From the NCBI GenBank assembly GCA_036874045.1, contig CM072344.1, positions 12,000,501 to 12,064,500 of the forward strand: a stretch of DNA of 64,000 nucleotides, written 5' to 3'. Below, in pieces: positions 1 through 11,160 of this stretch. Position numbers and translations under genes: made by a program. The first letter of the stretch is position 1. The number at the start of each line of letters is the position of its first letter. The stretch is from Cymodocea nodosa. Lineage: Eukaryota; Streptophyta; Magnoliopsida; Alismatales; Cymodoceaceae. A model generated the notes under the pieces. That model was not told the DNA's origin. It searched no databases and saw only the letters and a list, made by a program, of their open reading frames with translations.

Positions 1-372
1 TGGCACTTGTCAATTATTAGGAAATTCTTTAGTGTCATGGTTTAGCAAAAAGCAAAATTGTGTAGCATTATCTACAACTGAAGCTGAATATATAGCTACT
101 GCACTTTGTTGTGCTCAAATCCTATGGATCAAAAAACTTTAAAAGATTTTAATTTAGCCTATGAACCAACTAAGATTTTCTGTGATAGTTCTACAATAAG
201 TTTGTCTAAAAATCCTATTTTACACTCACAAGCTAAACATATAAAAGTTCAACATCATTTTCTAAGGGATAATGTAATAAAAAGAAAAATAGTATTAAAT
301 TTTGTTCCAACCACAGAACAATTAGTAGATTTATTTACAAAACTCATAGATGAGAATACCTTTTCAAATTAG
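1..372 (+). pseudogene. Copia RNase H, C-terminal end (element E)
   Basis: The translated remains read as the last part of a copia RNase H. They include a segment corresponding to the SWFSKKQNCVALSTTEAEY region, followed by a recognisable tail with FCDSSTISLSKNPILHSQAK, HHFLRDNVI and QLVDLFTKLID. The same tail closes pol in C1 near 33.4 kb (YCDSSSAINLSKNPVLHS, HHFLRDNVIKGK, QLADIFTKPLDKNTF). In the family this domain removes RNA from the RNA/DNA hybrid during reverse transcription. It is a fossil fragment cut by the window edge, and the upstream pol lies outside. Confidence 0.85.
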
Positions 373-2216
373 GAATAGAACTTGGTATCTATAGGTTATC
401 TGATGTTTAAATTGTCTTGTTCATTACATAACATTTTGGTTTGTTACAAATTTAGAATTTAATTTCTTTATATTTTAAAAAAAATCAAGATATCTATTTT
501 AGAATTATTGTTTATTGGTAGTTAAGAATTTATGAAATTCTGATTTTTATTGAAGTCATTTTATTTAAGGAAAAATTTAGAAAATTTACTTAAGGAAAGT
601 TGATTTAATTCAATATGAGTACCAACTATATTTTTGTTACTTATGTATACACCATTATGGAGATTTTAACTGAAAAATACATAGGAATATGTACCATTTA
701 TTAAAGGAAAGTTATTAACATACTGTTAGAAAAATTAAGTCTTGCAGTTGCCTCTTATTCAATTTACTGTCTTGTTTTATTGTTTGTCTATGATTGCTTG
801 AGTAATTAAGTCCGTTAGGGGATCTTAAACCCTATTCACTTGAACCAACTAATTTAGGATGTGTTGAATGAAAACTCATTTTACAAGTAATTCAAATTCT
901 ATTTTTTTTTAAAAAAAAAGGTTACCTGTTCTCACTTATCATTGAGTAACTGGTTATCTTTCCCTTAAGCAAGAGATTGTGATCATGTAGAAAGATGATA
1001 TTGTGGGAGGTAATACATAAAAAAAAAATATATATATATATATATAAAAGGGCAATGTACTCAAACTTAGTTTATTTTACAGGTGTTATAACAATTCTAC
1101 CATAATCTATGCATATAATCTTTGTTATTATCTATTCTTTACACAGTTCATGTACTCATTATTAAATTTTTTTACGTTACCTAAAGGTATATCTCTATAA
1201 ATTTTCTTTTGTAAATTGAATAAAATAAAAGTCTGAAAGTCTAAATTGTTAAATCTACTACTTATTTCTGTATTTACCTTAAAAAAAAAAGGAGGGAGAT
1301 AGATCAAATCTATTGGGGCTTCGCAACCCAATTTAAGTACGCCATTTTGAACTTAAATGACAAATCTATTTAAGGCTTAGCAACCCACTTAAGTCAGCTA
1401 TTTGAACTTAAATGACAAACCTATTAGGGCTTGGCAACCTAATATTAAGTATGCCATAGTTTCTTTTTAATACATTTATGTAGGGGGAGCAAACAAAGAA
1501 AAACACTAGTAAGTTTAATCAAGTGCAAATATTCTGGAACTTATACTGATAAAAAGTTAGACTCATTCAGTTTGTTTAACATATAGTTATGTATTTCACT
1601 TAATATCTGCTATCTTATCTCGCATATAAATAAATAACCATTTGAGTTTTTTGTATCATTATGTTTTATTCTTCTAAAAACTTGAATAGTTAGATTTCTC
1701 TCTAAGTTTCTATTTTAAATTCTTATATTTTATCTTTTTAAGAAACGAACAATTATGCTTAAGTCTTTGACTTTTTCACATATCCATCCGAGAAACTCGA
1801 ATAGTTAACTTAATATTATTATATTTTTATGAAAGTCTTAAAATATGACAATAACTATTCTAGTTTGTCGTATAGTTATGTGCTTTACTGCTCATAAAAC
1901 TCGAATAGTTACCATAAGTCTTCGAGTTTTCTCATTTTTACTTAGCTAGTAGTTATTTTCTTTAAACAAACAGTTACACTAAGTCTTCTACTTTTATAGG
2001 TTGTAAAACTCGTATAGTTATTATAAGCATTTGAGTTATTTATTAGTAATAGATCTTATATTTATGATTTCAATGATTAAATCCATTTATCCGTTTATAA
2101 ACTCAAAGAGTTATAAATGTTTTACTAACCTTTCATCTTTCTACCTTGGTAAAACCCTAGTTTCACAATCTTTACTTCCACTAAGTTTTACAATGAACAA
2201 CGAAGATTAATCGACA
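373..2216 (+). other. Non-coding region between pol and accessory ORF (element E)
   Basis: No credible coding region was found here. The stretch holds an A-run/TA microsatellite (about 1,018-1,048), a tandem repeat of about 56 bp (1,305-1,457), an internal PPT-like tract TGTAGGGGGAGC (about 1,481-1,492), and a cluster of short words of the form ACTCGAATAGTTA and their complements (about 1,785-2,115). Its position matches the post-pol non-coding module of C1 (33.4-34.97 kb), although by eye only the layout, not the whole sequence, is clearly shared. Confidence 0.6.
1305..1457. repeat. Tandem repeat, about 2.7 copies of 55-56 bp
   Basis: Units start at about 1,305, 1,361 and 1,416, each beginning CAAAYCTATT and containing GGGCTT-GCAACC, then TTAAGTNNGCCAT and TGAACTTAAATGA. 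The copies differ at several bases, so the array is not recent. It sits in the post-pol non-coding part of copia element E. Confidence 0.85.
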
Positions 2217-4791
2217 ATGTCAAGACGTGGTAGAATAACAAAAGTGCAGAAAGAGAGATGGAACTTCAGAAGATAGAAAGTGAGATTAGCAACATTTACT
2301 CCAGGTATACTTTTTCAAATGAAGTACTACATGAAATTAGAAAAGATGCTCATGATGAGAAAAATTTCTGTTGGAAATTTTTTAGAAACTATGTTGAGAC
2401 ACAGTTTAAACTAAAATAGACCGAACTTTCTACGTTACAAATGTGGAAAAGAACATTACAACCTAACCCTATGGTTATTACAAGTTCTAGACAAGTACTT
2501 AAAAAATCAGTGCAATCTATTACTCATTATGGAAAGAAATGGGGACCAATGATAGAAAATACCAATAGGGAATTAGAATTTTTGTATTCCCAACATAGTT
2601 TTCCCTCGGCTATTTTAGACGAAATACAAAAGTTTATTGATGAACAGAAAATTGCCATTTGGAAAATAGGCCTTCGAAGTGAAGGACAAAAAGTTTATCA
2701 ACTAAAAATGACAGAAGTTGAGAGATTAAAACTCTATATTCCATTATTGCAACTTAGGCATCATGGTGAAGGACTGTCAAAACCACAGGTGCATTTAACA
2801 GGAGAGATTAAGAAAACATTAGATCCTCTTGAGCAACCTGAAAGATTGCAGACATATAGTTGGAAAAACAAGAAGACATTAGAATATTTTGGATTAACTA
2901 TAGGTGTACAAGGCATATTGCAGCAAAGAGAAGAATCATTGAAATATGGAAAACTATGTTCCATTGCACAAGCTAGACAGGATTTTGTTTCAAGAATCCC
3001 AACAAATGTAACAAATATCATATTACAAGCATACACTTTAAGGTATTGATTCACATTAGTACATAATGTTTCTTTTAATACAATGGACAATTTTTCACAT
3101 CATGCCATAAGCCAACATTCTTTTCTTATGAAAATAGAAAATGTAGGAAATTTTGATGATATATATACAAATGATATCAATTTTGATGACATTTTTAATG
3201 ACATAGACACTAAGTCTATGAATTTTGAAGATATTTCATCTGAAGAGGAATGTACAGATATTTTTCCTCTTACTATATCTTGGATAGAGGCTTTTGATTT
3301 TTGGTATAGTTCCTTATACTACATTTTATACATGTGGTTATGTCTATTACAGTATACAGTATATTTGTTGATAAATGTATATAATTAGCAAACTACACAA
3401 TTACAAATAGAATATGACATTGCTAATGTTTCAATTGTAGAAATTTCAAAATTACAGAATGACTTTTATTACATAGACAAATATAGAACATTCTTTCATA
3501 CAAAGATAGTTGTTGTATAGACCAATTATAGAAATAAATGTTGTTGATAAATAGAATAGTATACAGACTGTTGTTACAGATATGTTTCACGAAGATCAAA
3601 CAGAGGAAACTCAAAAGATTATTGATACGACAATAACAGATATTTCAGACATTTATACTAGCTATGATAGAAATTCCACCAGTTCTAGAAGATCTGAAAA
3701 TATAGATGTTGTTCACAATATTGAAACAAGTCCCAAGTTAGAAAATCATGATAGGAAAATACCTAATCTTGAATAGAATTTAGATGAAAATACATTATTA
3801 TGGTTCAAAAATACCTCCTGTTATGAAAAATTTCAAACATATAAAACTTTTACAGTTTTATATTCAAGACTAGTTAAGTTTGAAGGGATGGTACATATAC
3901 AAGAAATGTTTGAATTTCAAGGCTTGTTAACTCTACTTCCACAACAACTAGGCCATCTTGTTATACCAAAACTTGTAAGTTGTTTTTACTCAAATTTAAC
4001 AATGGAAGAAGGTATTCTTGTTTCAAATATACAAGAATTAGATATATATTTAACTCCAGAAATAATTTATCAAGTACTTGGTCTGAAAAATGAAGGAGTT
4101 AAATTATCAGAAAGAAAACAGGTTTATCAATTGGGATGGGACATTAAAAGTTTAGCCAAAAATCCAACTACCAACAATCAAATGAGATTGTTAAATGATT
4201 TAAATGGCCAAGCACGTTTTATTGCAAAAATATTGCATGCTTCAATGTTTTAGAGGTTTGGTCATGGTGTAGAGGTTGGTAGATGTTGTCTTTATGCTAC
4301 ATATGCGTTGATTAACCATATACAGGTGAACTAGTATGATATTTTTGTAAATTATTTTATGGTGATACACTTTTAAGAATTGTGGCAAGTCAAATAGATA
4401 TTACACCTTGGCCATAGAAAAGATTAAAGTCCAAATCTTTCTCTGCAAAAGAACTACAAAAATACCAGGAAACAAATACACCTATAATTCGACAGCAACA
4501 ACAACAACAAGATCAGCAAACTCAGTCACAACAACAACAACAACAGTCGACATAGTTTTCAACACAACAGCAACATACAGTACATGAACATATAGGTATA
4601 TATACAGATACAAATACAAATATACATATAGATACACATACAACTTTACATATAGACATAAATACAGAATTTTTCCTGCAACCATCACAAGTTTCACATT
4701 CATATTTAGATCAAGCAATAATTGATCAGATCAACACAGTAAGTACAAAAATTGCAAGGCAAATTTCAAATACTCTACTAAATATTTTTTG
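2217..4791 (+). pseudogene. Accessory post-pol ORF region (element E)
   Basis: This is the remains of the extra ORF that follows pol in this copia lineage, seen as several open stretches (2,441-3,049; 3,083-3,388; 3,888-4,253). The N-terminal part is helical and contains the same helix pattern twice (ELQKIESEISNIYSRYTFSN and RELEFLYSQHSFPSAILDEI). The middle is acidic. The 3,888-4,253 stretch has MFEFQGLL, CFYSNLTMEEG, LTPEIIYQVLGLKNEGVKL and DLNGQARFIAKILHASMF. These blocks match the C-terminal domain in C1 (36.3-36.9 kb) and in the gypsy copies (15.6-16.3 kb and 50.5-50.8 kb). The domain resembles the plant 'putative transposon protein' family (Pfam Transposase_32, from memory). Its function is unknown. 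It sits where other Sireviruses carry an env-like ORF. The fossil is broken. Confidence 0.8.
4491..4578 (+). repeat. CAA-rich low-complexity tract (Gln-rich tail of accessory ORF)
   Basis: Runs of CAA/CAG encode a glutamine-rich tail just after the conserved domain of the accessory ORF. A similar CAA tract lies at the same place in C1 (37,064-37,122). An AT-rich TACA/TATA microsatellite follows to about 4,660. Confidence 0.8.
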
Positions 4792-5118
4792 AAGACAAAG
4801 AGGCTTGTGATTATACAAACTATGTATTGCATGATTTATTCATTGTAATTTGTTATCGAAAATTACTTATATAAAGAAATTACATTTTGTAAACTGTTTA
4901 CTGCATTTAATGTCATACACTTGTTTTCGACAAATTCTTGTTTAAAACAATTTTATATAAACAATTTATTCTTATCCACGAAAGTTATGTATGTTTAAAA
5001 ATTTCTTTTTGAACGATATGTACTTAGCAAATTTTTCTTCCTTACATTTTATTTACTTTTTTATAATGGCAAAAAGAGGGAGAAGATAGATTATTTGTCT
5101 TATTAGGTTTTGACATCA

Positions 5119-5135
5119 TCAAAAAGGGGGGAGAT
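5119..5135 (+). other. Polypurine tract of element E
   Basis: CATCAAAAAGGGGGGAGAT lies directly before the 3' LTR. The same arrangement, with one fewer G, precedes the 3' LTR of C1. In the family this tract primes plus-strand DNA synthesis. Confidence 0.85.
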
Positions 5136-6404
5136 TATTAGGAATTTTGTTTTGATGATAAATGCTTTATTAACATTTTTAAATAAGTCTAAATAATATT
5201 TTCTAAGTATAATACTCACTTAATTAAATGTTGACAAGTTATCAGAAAGTTTCATTTAAAATTTTGGATAGTTAACTTTTGGATAGTTAGATTTTCAAAT
5301 AGTTAAAGTTTTCAAATAGTTAGATTTTAAGATAGTTAAACTTTTGGATAGTTAACATTTCGATTTAGTCGAAGAGTTATGTTAAAAACTCGTATAGTTA
5401 AGTTATTTACATGTGTGTTTTTAATGTTTTAAGTTATCACGTGTTTTTCATGTGCGTTTGGTAATGAAAATCGAAGAGTTAGATAACTGTTTGAGTTTTA
5501 TAAAATGACTAACAAATAGATAAGTTTTCTTTGTTTAGTCACGTGTTTTGTAGGTGCAAAAACTCGAAGATTTATGGATAAGTATTCGAGTTTTTACAAA
5601 ACTTAAAGGATAAGTGTTTGACTAAAGCGGTGACTTAGTAGATATTCTATAAATCTCTAGGAAGATAAAGTTTCGGTGAATCTATGAGTGGAAATCGTGG
5701 AAATTCAAAATGATAGTTGAGAAAGTGGAAATTCAAAATAGAAAGTGGACATAGTGAAAATTTAAAAAGATAGTGGAAATCGTGGATAATTTGAATTCGA
5801 AATTAGTACGTGGATTATGGATTATGGATTGAGTGGATGAACATGCTGAACGTGAAGTTAGAGTTCGACTACTAAAAATAAAGGGTACGAGCTGCATTAC
5901 GATGATCCTGATTCTAATCCCTAAACACAAATTGAATGATCAAGTCTGAATATTCAATCCCAAATCTCAAATATCAAGTTTGAATATTCAACTACATATC
6001 AAATCCAGAAAAATTCTCCAACATTAGAAGAAGTTCAGAATTCCAAGCAATTTCAGAAAAGGAGTTGCAAATGCAAGAAGTCTAGAAATTCAACAACTGG
6101 AGAAGAGATACAAAAGCTGAGAAAAAACAAGGAAAAGGAGCTACGTGCATAAAAGATCAGGTTTCATACAATTCGAAATTAGCTTTGAATAAGGACTTCA
6201 TTTTCTATTTGAGTTGTATATCAGACATTACTGTATCAAAACCAACAAGGAAATTGAGCTGAAAAGATATTGTAAATTCTTTCTTTAAAGTTTATAAAGA
6301 ATAGGATTTTATTTATGAGTGTTTTGTGCTCTTGTTTTATCTGCTGGTAATTTTAATTACTAAAAACACAATTCACCCCCCTCTTGTGATACAATGATCC
6401 TACA
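5136..6404 (+). repeat. 3' LTR of copia element E
   Basis: The LTR starts TATTAGGAATTTTGTTTTGA just after the PPT and ends with AATTCACCCCCCTCTTGTG followed by GATCCTACA, the same end as the C1 LTRs. It carries many short words of the type GGATAGTTA and ACTCGTATAGTTA between about 5,260 and 5,610. The partner 5' LTR lies outside the window, so no age can be given. Confidence 0.88.
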
Positions 6405-7790
6405 CCCTCATTTTCCAGCCATCAACCAACACCCCCATCTCCCTTGTGTGAAGCTTCCAAGGAGGAGGACAGCTCCTTTCCATCTTCAAGCTAAGGTTAG
6501 GGTCCAAAAGGAGGCTTAGACCACAAGGCTCTCTCTTTCCCTTCCCCATCTTGATGTGGAGAGCTTAGATCATCGACCATCTCTTCTCTTGGAGCTGCAA
6601 TATGGGAATGTGGAGGAGGTTCAAATCTTCATCTTGGATGTGTGGCACCTTCCCTTGAGTGTTGGAGACAATAACATCTTGGGAAGCTTGAAATCCATGT
6701 AATTGGAGGTGGAGATGAATTAGGGAAAGGTAACCTTTTGTCTTGAAACAACCGGTGAAGGATTCCATTTCTTTGGAGGTCTTAGAGGAGGGGTGATAGC
6801 CTAAATCCAAGCTTTCAAGGGACGTGCAACAATATTCATCATTGGAAAACTTGTTCCAAGTCTTCGGTAGCACTTAAAGAGGTATATGGGTGAGGAGATC
6901 AATTGTATTTAAGTGTTTTGTTTTGTTTGTGTTCTTATGTTGTGTTTCTATGTTGTTCTTGATTGAATGTTTGTAAAAAGCTCTTCTAACAGTAGGTAAT
7001 CTTTGGTTTTTGTTATTAAGATCTCGTTTAGATGATGGAAATGCTTTAGTTTTATGTTTATATTATGAATGGGTGCAAATAGTTGTGAATGGCTGGTACA
7101 AATTTTTGTTTCCTCTATTTTTAGAATTAGAGCTTATGTGCTTCGTTCATATCTTGAGTTTTTCTCACTGTTTTTCATCAATTCTTAAGCCATTTTTGTA
7201 GAGAAATAAAAGATGATTCTTTATGTATACTTTGTTTAATTTTTTGAGCACATTTGGTTTGATTTTTCTATTTTATACGAAGAGTACATTCTTAGTTTGA
7301 AATTGCGTTTTCGATCAATAGATTTGTGAAAATGTCTAATACTATTTCTCCCTCTATACACTATACTTTTAAGATATGTAAATTGGGTTTGTTAGATTGA
7401 TCAGTCTATTTTCATTCAATAGTGATTTCATAGAATTTTATGAATAATTGATAAAGTTGTCAAGTTTTTACTATGAGTGCACGTTCTGTAATATTTCAAG
7501 ACTGTTTTAGGCACCTCACTAGGTTTTGATGTTATTTTCAACTAAGAACAATTTAGAGTGTAAAATGTATTTTTAAATAACTTAAAACCCTTTCTAGTGA
7601 ATATTTTTGTATGATTTTTCAATGCCTAGTTTGGGAGAAATTGTTGTTAAAAGTAGAGTTATTTTTTGTGATTTCGAAGAACAAGTTAGGAAGGAGTGGA
7701 TTTTTTGTAGTTCCAGATTCTGTGTAAATAGAATCCTTGCCTTACTTTACTCCTTTCAAAAGGTAGGTTTTTCGTAAAGTTTTTTAGTGT
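6405..7790. other. Unassigned intergenic DNA, somewhat GC-richer at its left end
   Basis: No credible gene was found. The first 500 bases are richer in G+C than the surroundings and contain only short ORFs with no recognisable domain. The rest is AT-rich. The part from about 7,380 to 7,680 looks distantly similar by eye to 59,800-60,070, so it may belong to an old LTR or repeat family that also flanks the nest on the right. Confidence 0.4.
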
Positions 7791-7794
7791 CTCT

Positions 7795-7986
7795 TGTTAA
7801 TTCATTATTTTATAAGTTAATTTTGAAGATGAAAAACATATGTTTAATATTCCTAAAATAATTTTTACAGTCATTCTATTGAAACTTAAATTATCTATCT
7901 GTTATTTAGTTAGAAATCTTTTGAAAATAGATTTCGAAAGGTTTTTATTTTTGTCAAGTGGTTGATCAGAGAGTTACACTGCAAGT
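7795..7986 (+). repeat. Probable solo copia LTR D, left piece
   Basis: This is a candidate start of an LTR (TGTTAATTCATT) whose remainder continues at 23,773-25,262 and ends at 59,567, with gypsy A and gypsy B inserted in between. The start is uncertain: no PPT precedes it and no target duplication was found. Summed over the pieces the LTR would be about 1.7 kb, close to the copia LTR lengths of 1.27-1.75 kb seen here. The last five bases, CAAGT (7,982-7,986), are the target duplication of element A. Confidence 0.35.
7982..7986. repeat. Target site duplication of element A, left copy (CAAGT)
   Basis: CAAGT immediately precedes the TG start of the left LTR of element A and is repeated at 23,768-23,772 right after the CA end of the right LTR. 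Confidence 0.93.
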
Positions 7987-9832
7987 TGTTCGTGTTTTCC
8001 CAGCACTACACTAGAAAAACTTGGATTTGTTACTTCTATTTTTACTTAGTTAATTTATCTTTATGCCTATTCTTTCTTTTAGAAGTAAACAAACAACCTT
8101 TAATACAATTTAGATATTAATTCCAATTTGTACTTTAATTGCAAGTGCACAGTGTCTATTGTATCAGTTTGCAAGTACAGGTCGATCCCACAGGAAATTG
8201 CTGACAAATTTAAGAAATATTTGATTGTGAACAATTAAAATTTATATTCAATAAGCACTCCGTTGAGTTATAGTTAACTCAATAGACTAAGTTCGTTGAG
8301 TTATGGATAACTCAACGGACTATCCTTGTGGACTTAAGTTAACTCTACGAGCCTGTCTCTTCTTTATAATACTGCTATTTACAAAGGAATTCGGCCAACC
8401 ATTGGGCGATTCCACAGATTGTAAATAACATCAATTAAGCTTTTTAATGCTAGTTAACATTGGATTTATCATTATGCAATACTAACATTCAGATGATTCA
8501 AACAGTAACCATTAAAATCTTTAAGTTGTTTTGTACGAACCAATTTCAGTAAACTGTAAAATTAAAACTAACATTCAACAATCATAAAACTAATACAGAT
8601 AACATTAATCACGATACAACACAAACAATACAGTACTCAAATACAACATACAAACAAAGATAAATTGTTTTTGGTATTTTTGTTTTTATGTGAACATGGA
8701 AATGGGTGAAAGGTGAAATGTAAAGTAATTTCACTTGACAGTAAATACTTCTAACACTACTTGCAACGTGATTACACCACTGAAAATTGAACCACTTACA
8801 ATTCTGTCTCCTCTCCCTATAGAATCGCGAGTCTAGAATTGCAAGATGATCTCCTCTTCAGCATACAGGCATCAACCCGAAGCCAAGGCTAAAAGCTTTA
8901 CGATCTTCTGAAATATGAGTCGGCGCTTGGTGAAAATGTCTTCCCTTCCTGCGACGCGATCACTCCTCACAGTGGTTGTCAGGCATTGTGTTTGGCTCAG
9001 AATCGACCCGACATCAAGCAAGTATCCTCACAGACCTCCGATGACTGGTGATTATGGTGGTGATACGATGGTTGGTGTGATACTTCAGAGAATCGCTGAT
9101 ACTATCTATAGAAAGCTCAGTGCTCCTCCTCTGTATACACTGGCCGTCCATCGATCACACTTTTTCTTTTATATTTCTTCAGTGGTAACTTCTTCTGCTT
9201 GAATGATCGGTTGGATTTCCTTCCTTCAAATCAACGGCAATAATTTCTTTCTCCCTACACAATTGAATTCTTGTGTGATACGTGCGAACATGGTTTTTCC
9301 TTCCAACTGTCTGTTCTTGCAACCGTTATAGTGGCATATTAGAAAATATATAGTCTTTGGAGTTACAGATAACTCAACGGACTTCCTTCGTTGATTTAAC
9401 TATAAAACACGTGCAAAAATAACAACTTAAGTTTATAACGCTAACCTAACGCATTACCTTAGTGTATTTTCATGTAACTCAATGCGTGCAGTTATACTAA
9501 CTTAACGAGTTATAACGTAAGTAAATCTACCAGCTCTCAACACGTGTCAGCAATAGTTTAAACATAAAATAACATTCCAGAGAGTTACAGGTATAACTAT
9601 CCGATGCTCAGATGCATTTTCGGATACTTAAGAATTTCACAGCCTACAATTTACCGATAGTTCATAAATGTACTAAATTAACATTAATTCCCCAAAATTA
9701 AGTAGATTCTTCAATTAAAGCATATAACAGTGCAATTATAACATAATGGCTTAATTCTCATATGATAAGCTAAATATTATGCAATTAACCATCATTTAAC
9801 CATTAATAATATGCACTTTTTCATTCTAAACA
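7987..9832 (-). repeat. 3' LTR of gypsy element A
   Basis: On the plus strand it runs TGTTCGTGTTTTCCCAGC to TTTTCATTCTAAACA, so in element sense it starts TGTTTAG and ends in CA. It is nearly the same as 21,905-23,767. It contains two good inverted repeats of the CGTTGAGTTA/TAACTCAACG type (8,261-8,284 and 8,294-8,317), the motif GGGATCGACCTGTACTTGC in element sense, and a GC-richer core at about 8,820-9,140. Confidence 0.93.
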
Positions 9833-9848
9833 CTTCCCCCATACCTAA
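9833..9848 (-). other. Terminal polypurine tract of element A
   Basis: In element sense the sequence reads AGGTATGGGGGAAG directly before the 3' LTR. B has GGTATGGGGGGAG at the same place (39,823-39,836). Confidence 0.85.
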
Positions 9849-10079
9849 ATTTTGCTAGTCCCTTAGCAAACTAAGATCTAATTAATTGGTCTTTCAAAAA
9901 GTACTAGAATTAATTCTCCCCCTTTTGTTTTTTTTCTTCTGTTTAGCATAAACATATATTCTGTATGTTTCAGTAATCAACCTGCAAAGATATTTAGAAT
10001 ATATGTAAATTACATACAAAGTATATCATCTTCATATAGGTGTTAATTATATTATCATTTGTTCTTCTTTTCATCATCT

Positions 10080-11050
10080 GTAATCTTGAATTTTTCAATA
10101 AGTTTTTCTAGAAGAAATTTCGACAACATACAAATTAAAGTACAATCCAATTCAATCTGATTAATACAAGTAGAATAAAGAATTGTATTTCCATTAAACA
10201 ACTTCAAAAGTCAATTCCAAATTCATATTTCAGCAATTCTAGATAATAGAAAATATACTCGATTCATAAGATATCTATATTTCACAAAACACTTGTATCT
10301 TTTCAAAACAGTATATTTTTTTTTTTCTTTTTCTTTTTTTTTCTCTTTTTTTTTTGTGTACTTTAAAAGTTAATTTGACAAGCTTGAATCATGCAAGAGC
10401 TTTCTAATGTACCCATGTAACGAGCTTTCAGTCAACAATCCCAGATCTGATCAAGATCTTAGGTTGCTAGATTTTTAGAGTCCTTTTTCAAGTCAACAAT
10501 CCTTACATGCTCAAGTACAAAAGGCTCGTGATCAAACAAGTCAATAAACTCTCAAGGTTTTTTTTTTTTCTTTTTTTCTTTTTTTTTCTAAAAATAAATG
10601 CACACACAAAACAAAGCATTAATCACATACTGTATATGCACGTATTTCATTAATACAGATGCAGTAAAACACCAATCTCATATAATCCTGCTTCTATCAT
10701 TTACTAAAGATATGAATCCATAACAATAAGCTCATACTTTATATGTAGTTTAATAAGATCTACACATAAATCATTCTACAAGTTCAATCAGTCGAAGTAA
10801 ATGTATCTTTCATCATATGTGTTTCATTTAATCTAGAATTCACATCTCAGCTCCTTCAGGACTTCAGATAATTTTCTGATTAAGCATTAAATATTCTGAT
10901 TTCATTTTAAAATCGTGAAACTGTTAAACTCATGAAATTCAAAAAAATCATAAGATATATCTAGATTTACATAAATAATAAATTCTATAGCATCTTCTAT
11001 AGCCTTCTAAATATAACATTCAAGCAGTTTATAAAAATTTTACAGTCTCA
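10080..11050 (-). other. Non-coding 3' module of element A, homologous to copia C1
   Basis: No coding region was found. In element sense this stretch aligns by eye with 33,480-34,350 of copia C1. The best block is A 10,382-10,471 against C1 34,017-34,106, including GATCAGATCTGGGATTGTTG, ACTGAAAGCTC and TACATTAGAAAG. Outer blocks also match, for example AACTTGTAGAATGA and GCATCTGTATTAATG. Element B carries the same module at about 40,060-41,000. In gypsy the module lies between an internal PPT-like tract (11,161-11,176) and the terminal PPT. It holds T-rich runs at about 10,309-10,355 and 10,557-10,590. Confidence 0.8.
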
Positions 11051-11160
11051 ATTATCGGATAGTTACAGCAAGTTCATAAAAATTTTCAATTTCCTCAAAA
11101 CTTTGCAGTACCATTTTAATTCCTTTAATTAAGAAACTTACATGGCTGTTACTTTAATTA

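Larger units (their letters stand above)
1..6404 (+). mobile_element. Copia (Sirevirus-like) element E, 3' part
   Basis: This is the 3' portion of a Ty1/copia element that enters from the left edge of the window. Parts seen in order are the end of RNase H, about 1.8 kb of non-coding DNA, a post-pol accessory ORF region, a purine-rich tract and a 3' LTR of about 1.27 kb ending in CCTACA. The purine tract (AAAAAGGGGGG) directly before an LTR that starts TATTAGG and reads through TTTTGTTTTGATGAT is the arrangement of Sirevirus-type copia elements and matches C1 at 26.5-39.1 kb. The element is broken, with several breaks in its coding parts. The target duplication cannot be checked because the left end lies outside the window; the right flank reads CCCTC. 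Confidence 0.9.

Noticed and set aside
2761-3090. Minus-strand ORF of 109 codons opposite the element E accessory ORF
   Set aside because: It is a shadow of the plus-strand reading frame, with no domain.
4482-4718. Minus-strand ORF rich in Val and Tyr/Leu
   Set aside because: It is the reverse of the CAA repeat and the TACA/TATA microsatellite of the accessory ORF tail; composition alone explains it.
6565-6873. Minus-strand ORF of 102 codons in the left flank
   Set aside because: No recognisable domain, no conserved partner in the window, and it lies in a GC-richer patch where longer ORFs arise by chance.
7795-7986. Firm 5' boundary for copia LTR D
   Set aside because: No PPT or PBS and no matching target duplication could be found, so only a low-confidence start is given.
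8915-9202. Plus-strand ORF of 95 codons (MSRRLVKMSSLP...), with relatives at 22.8, 26.3 and 58.6 kb, as a gene
   Set aside because: It lies antisense inside the gypsy LTRs. Its repetition follows from LTR repetition, its open length differs between copies, and no domain is recognisable.
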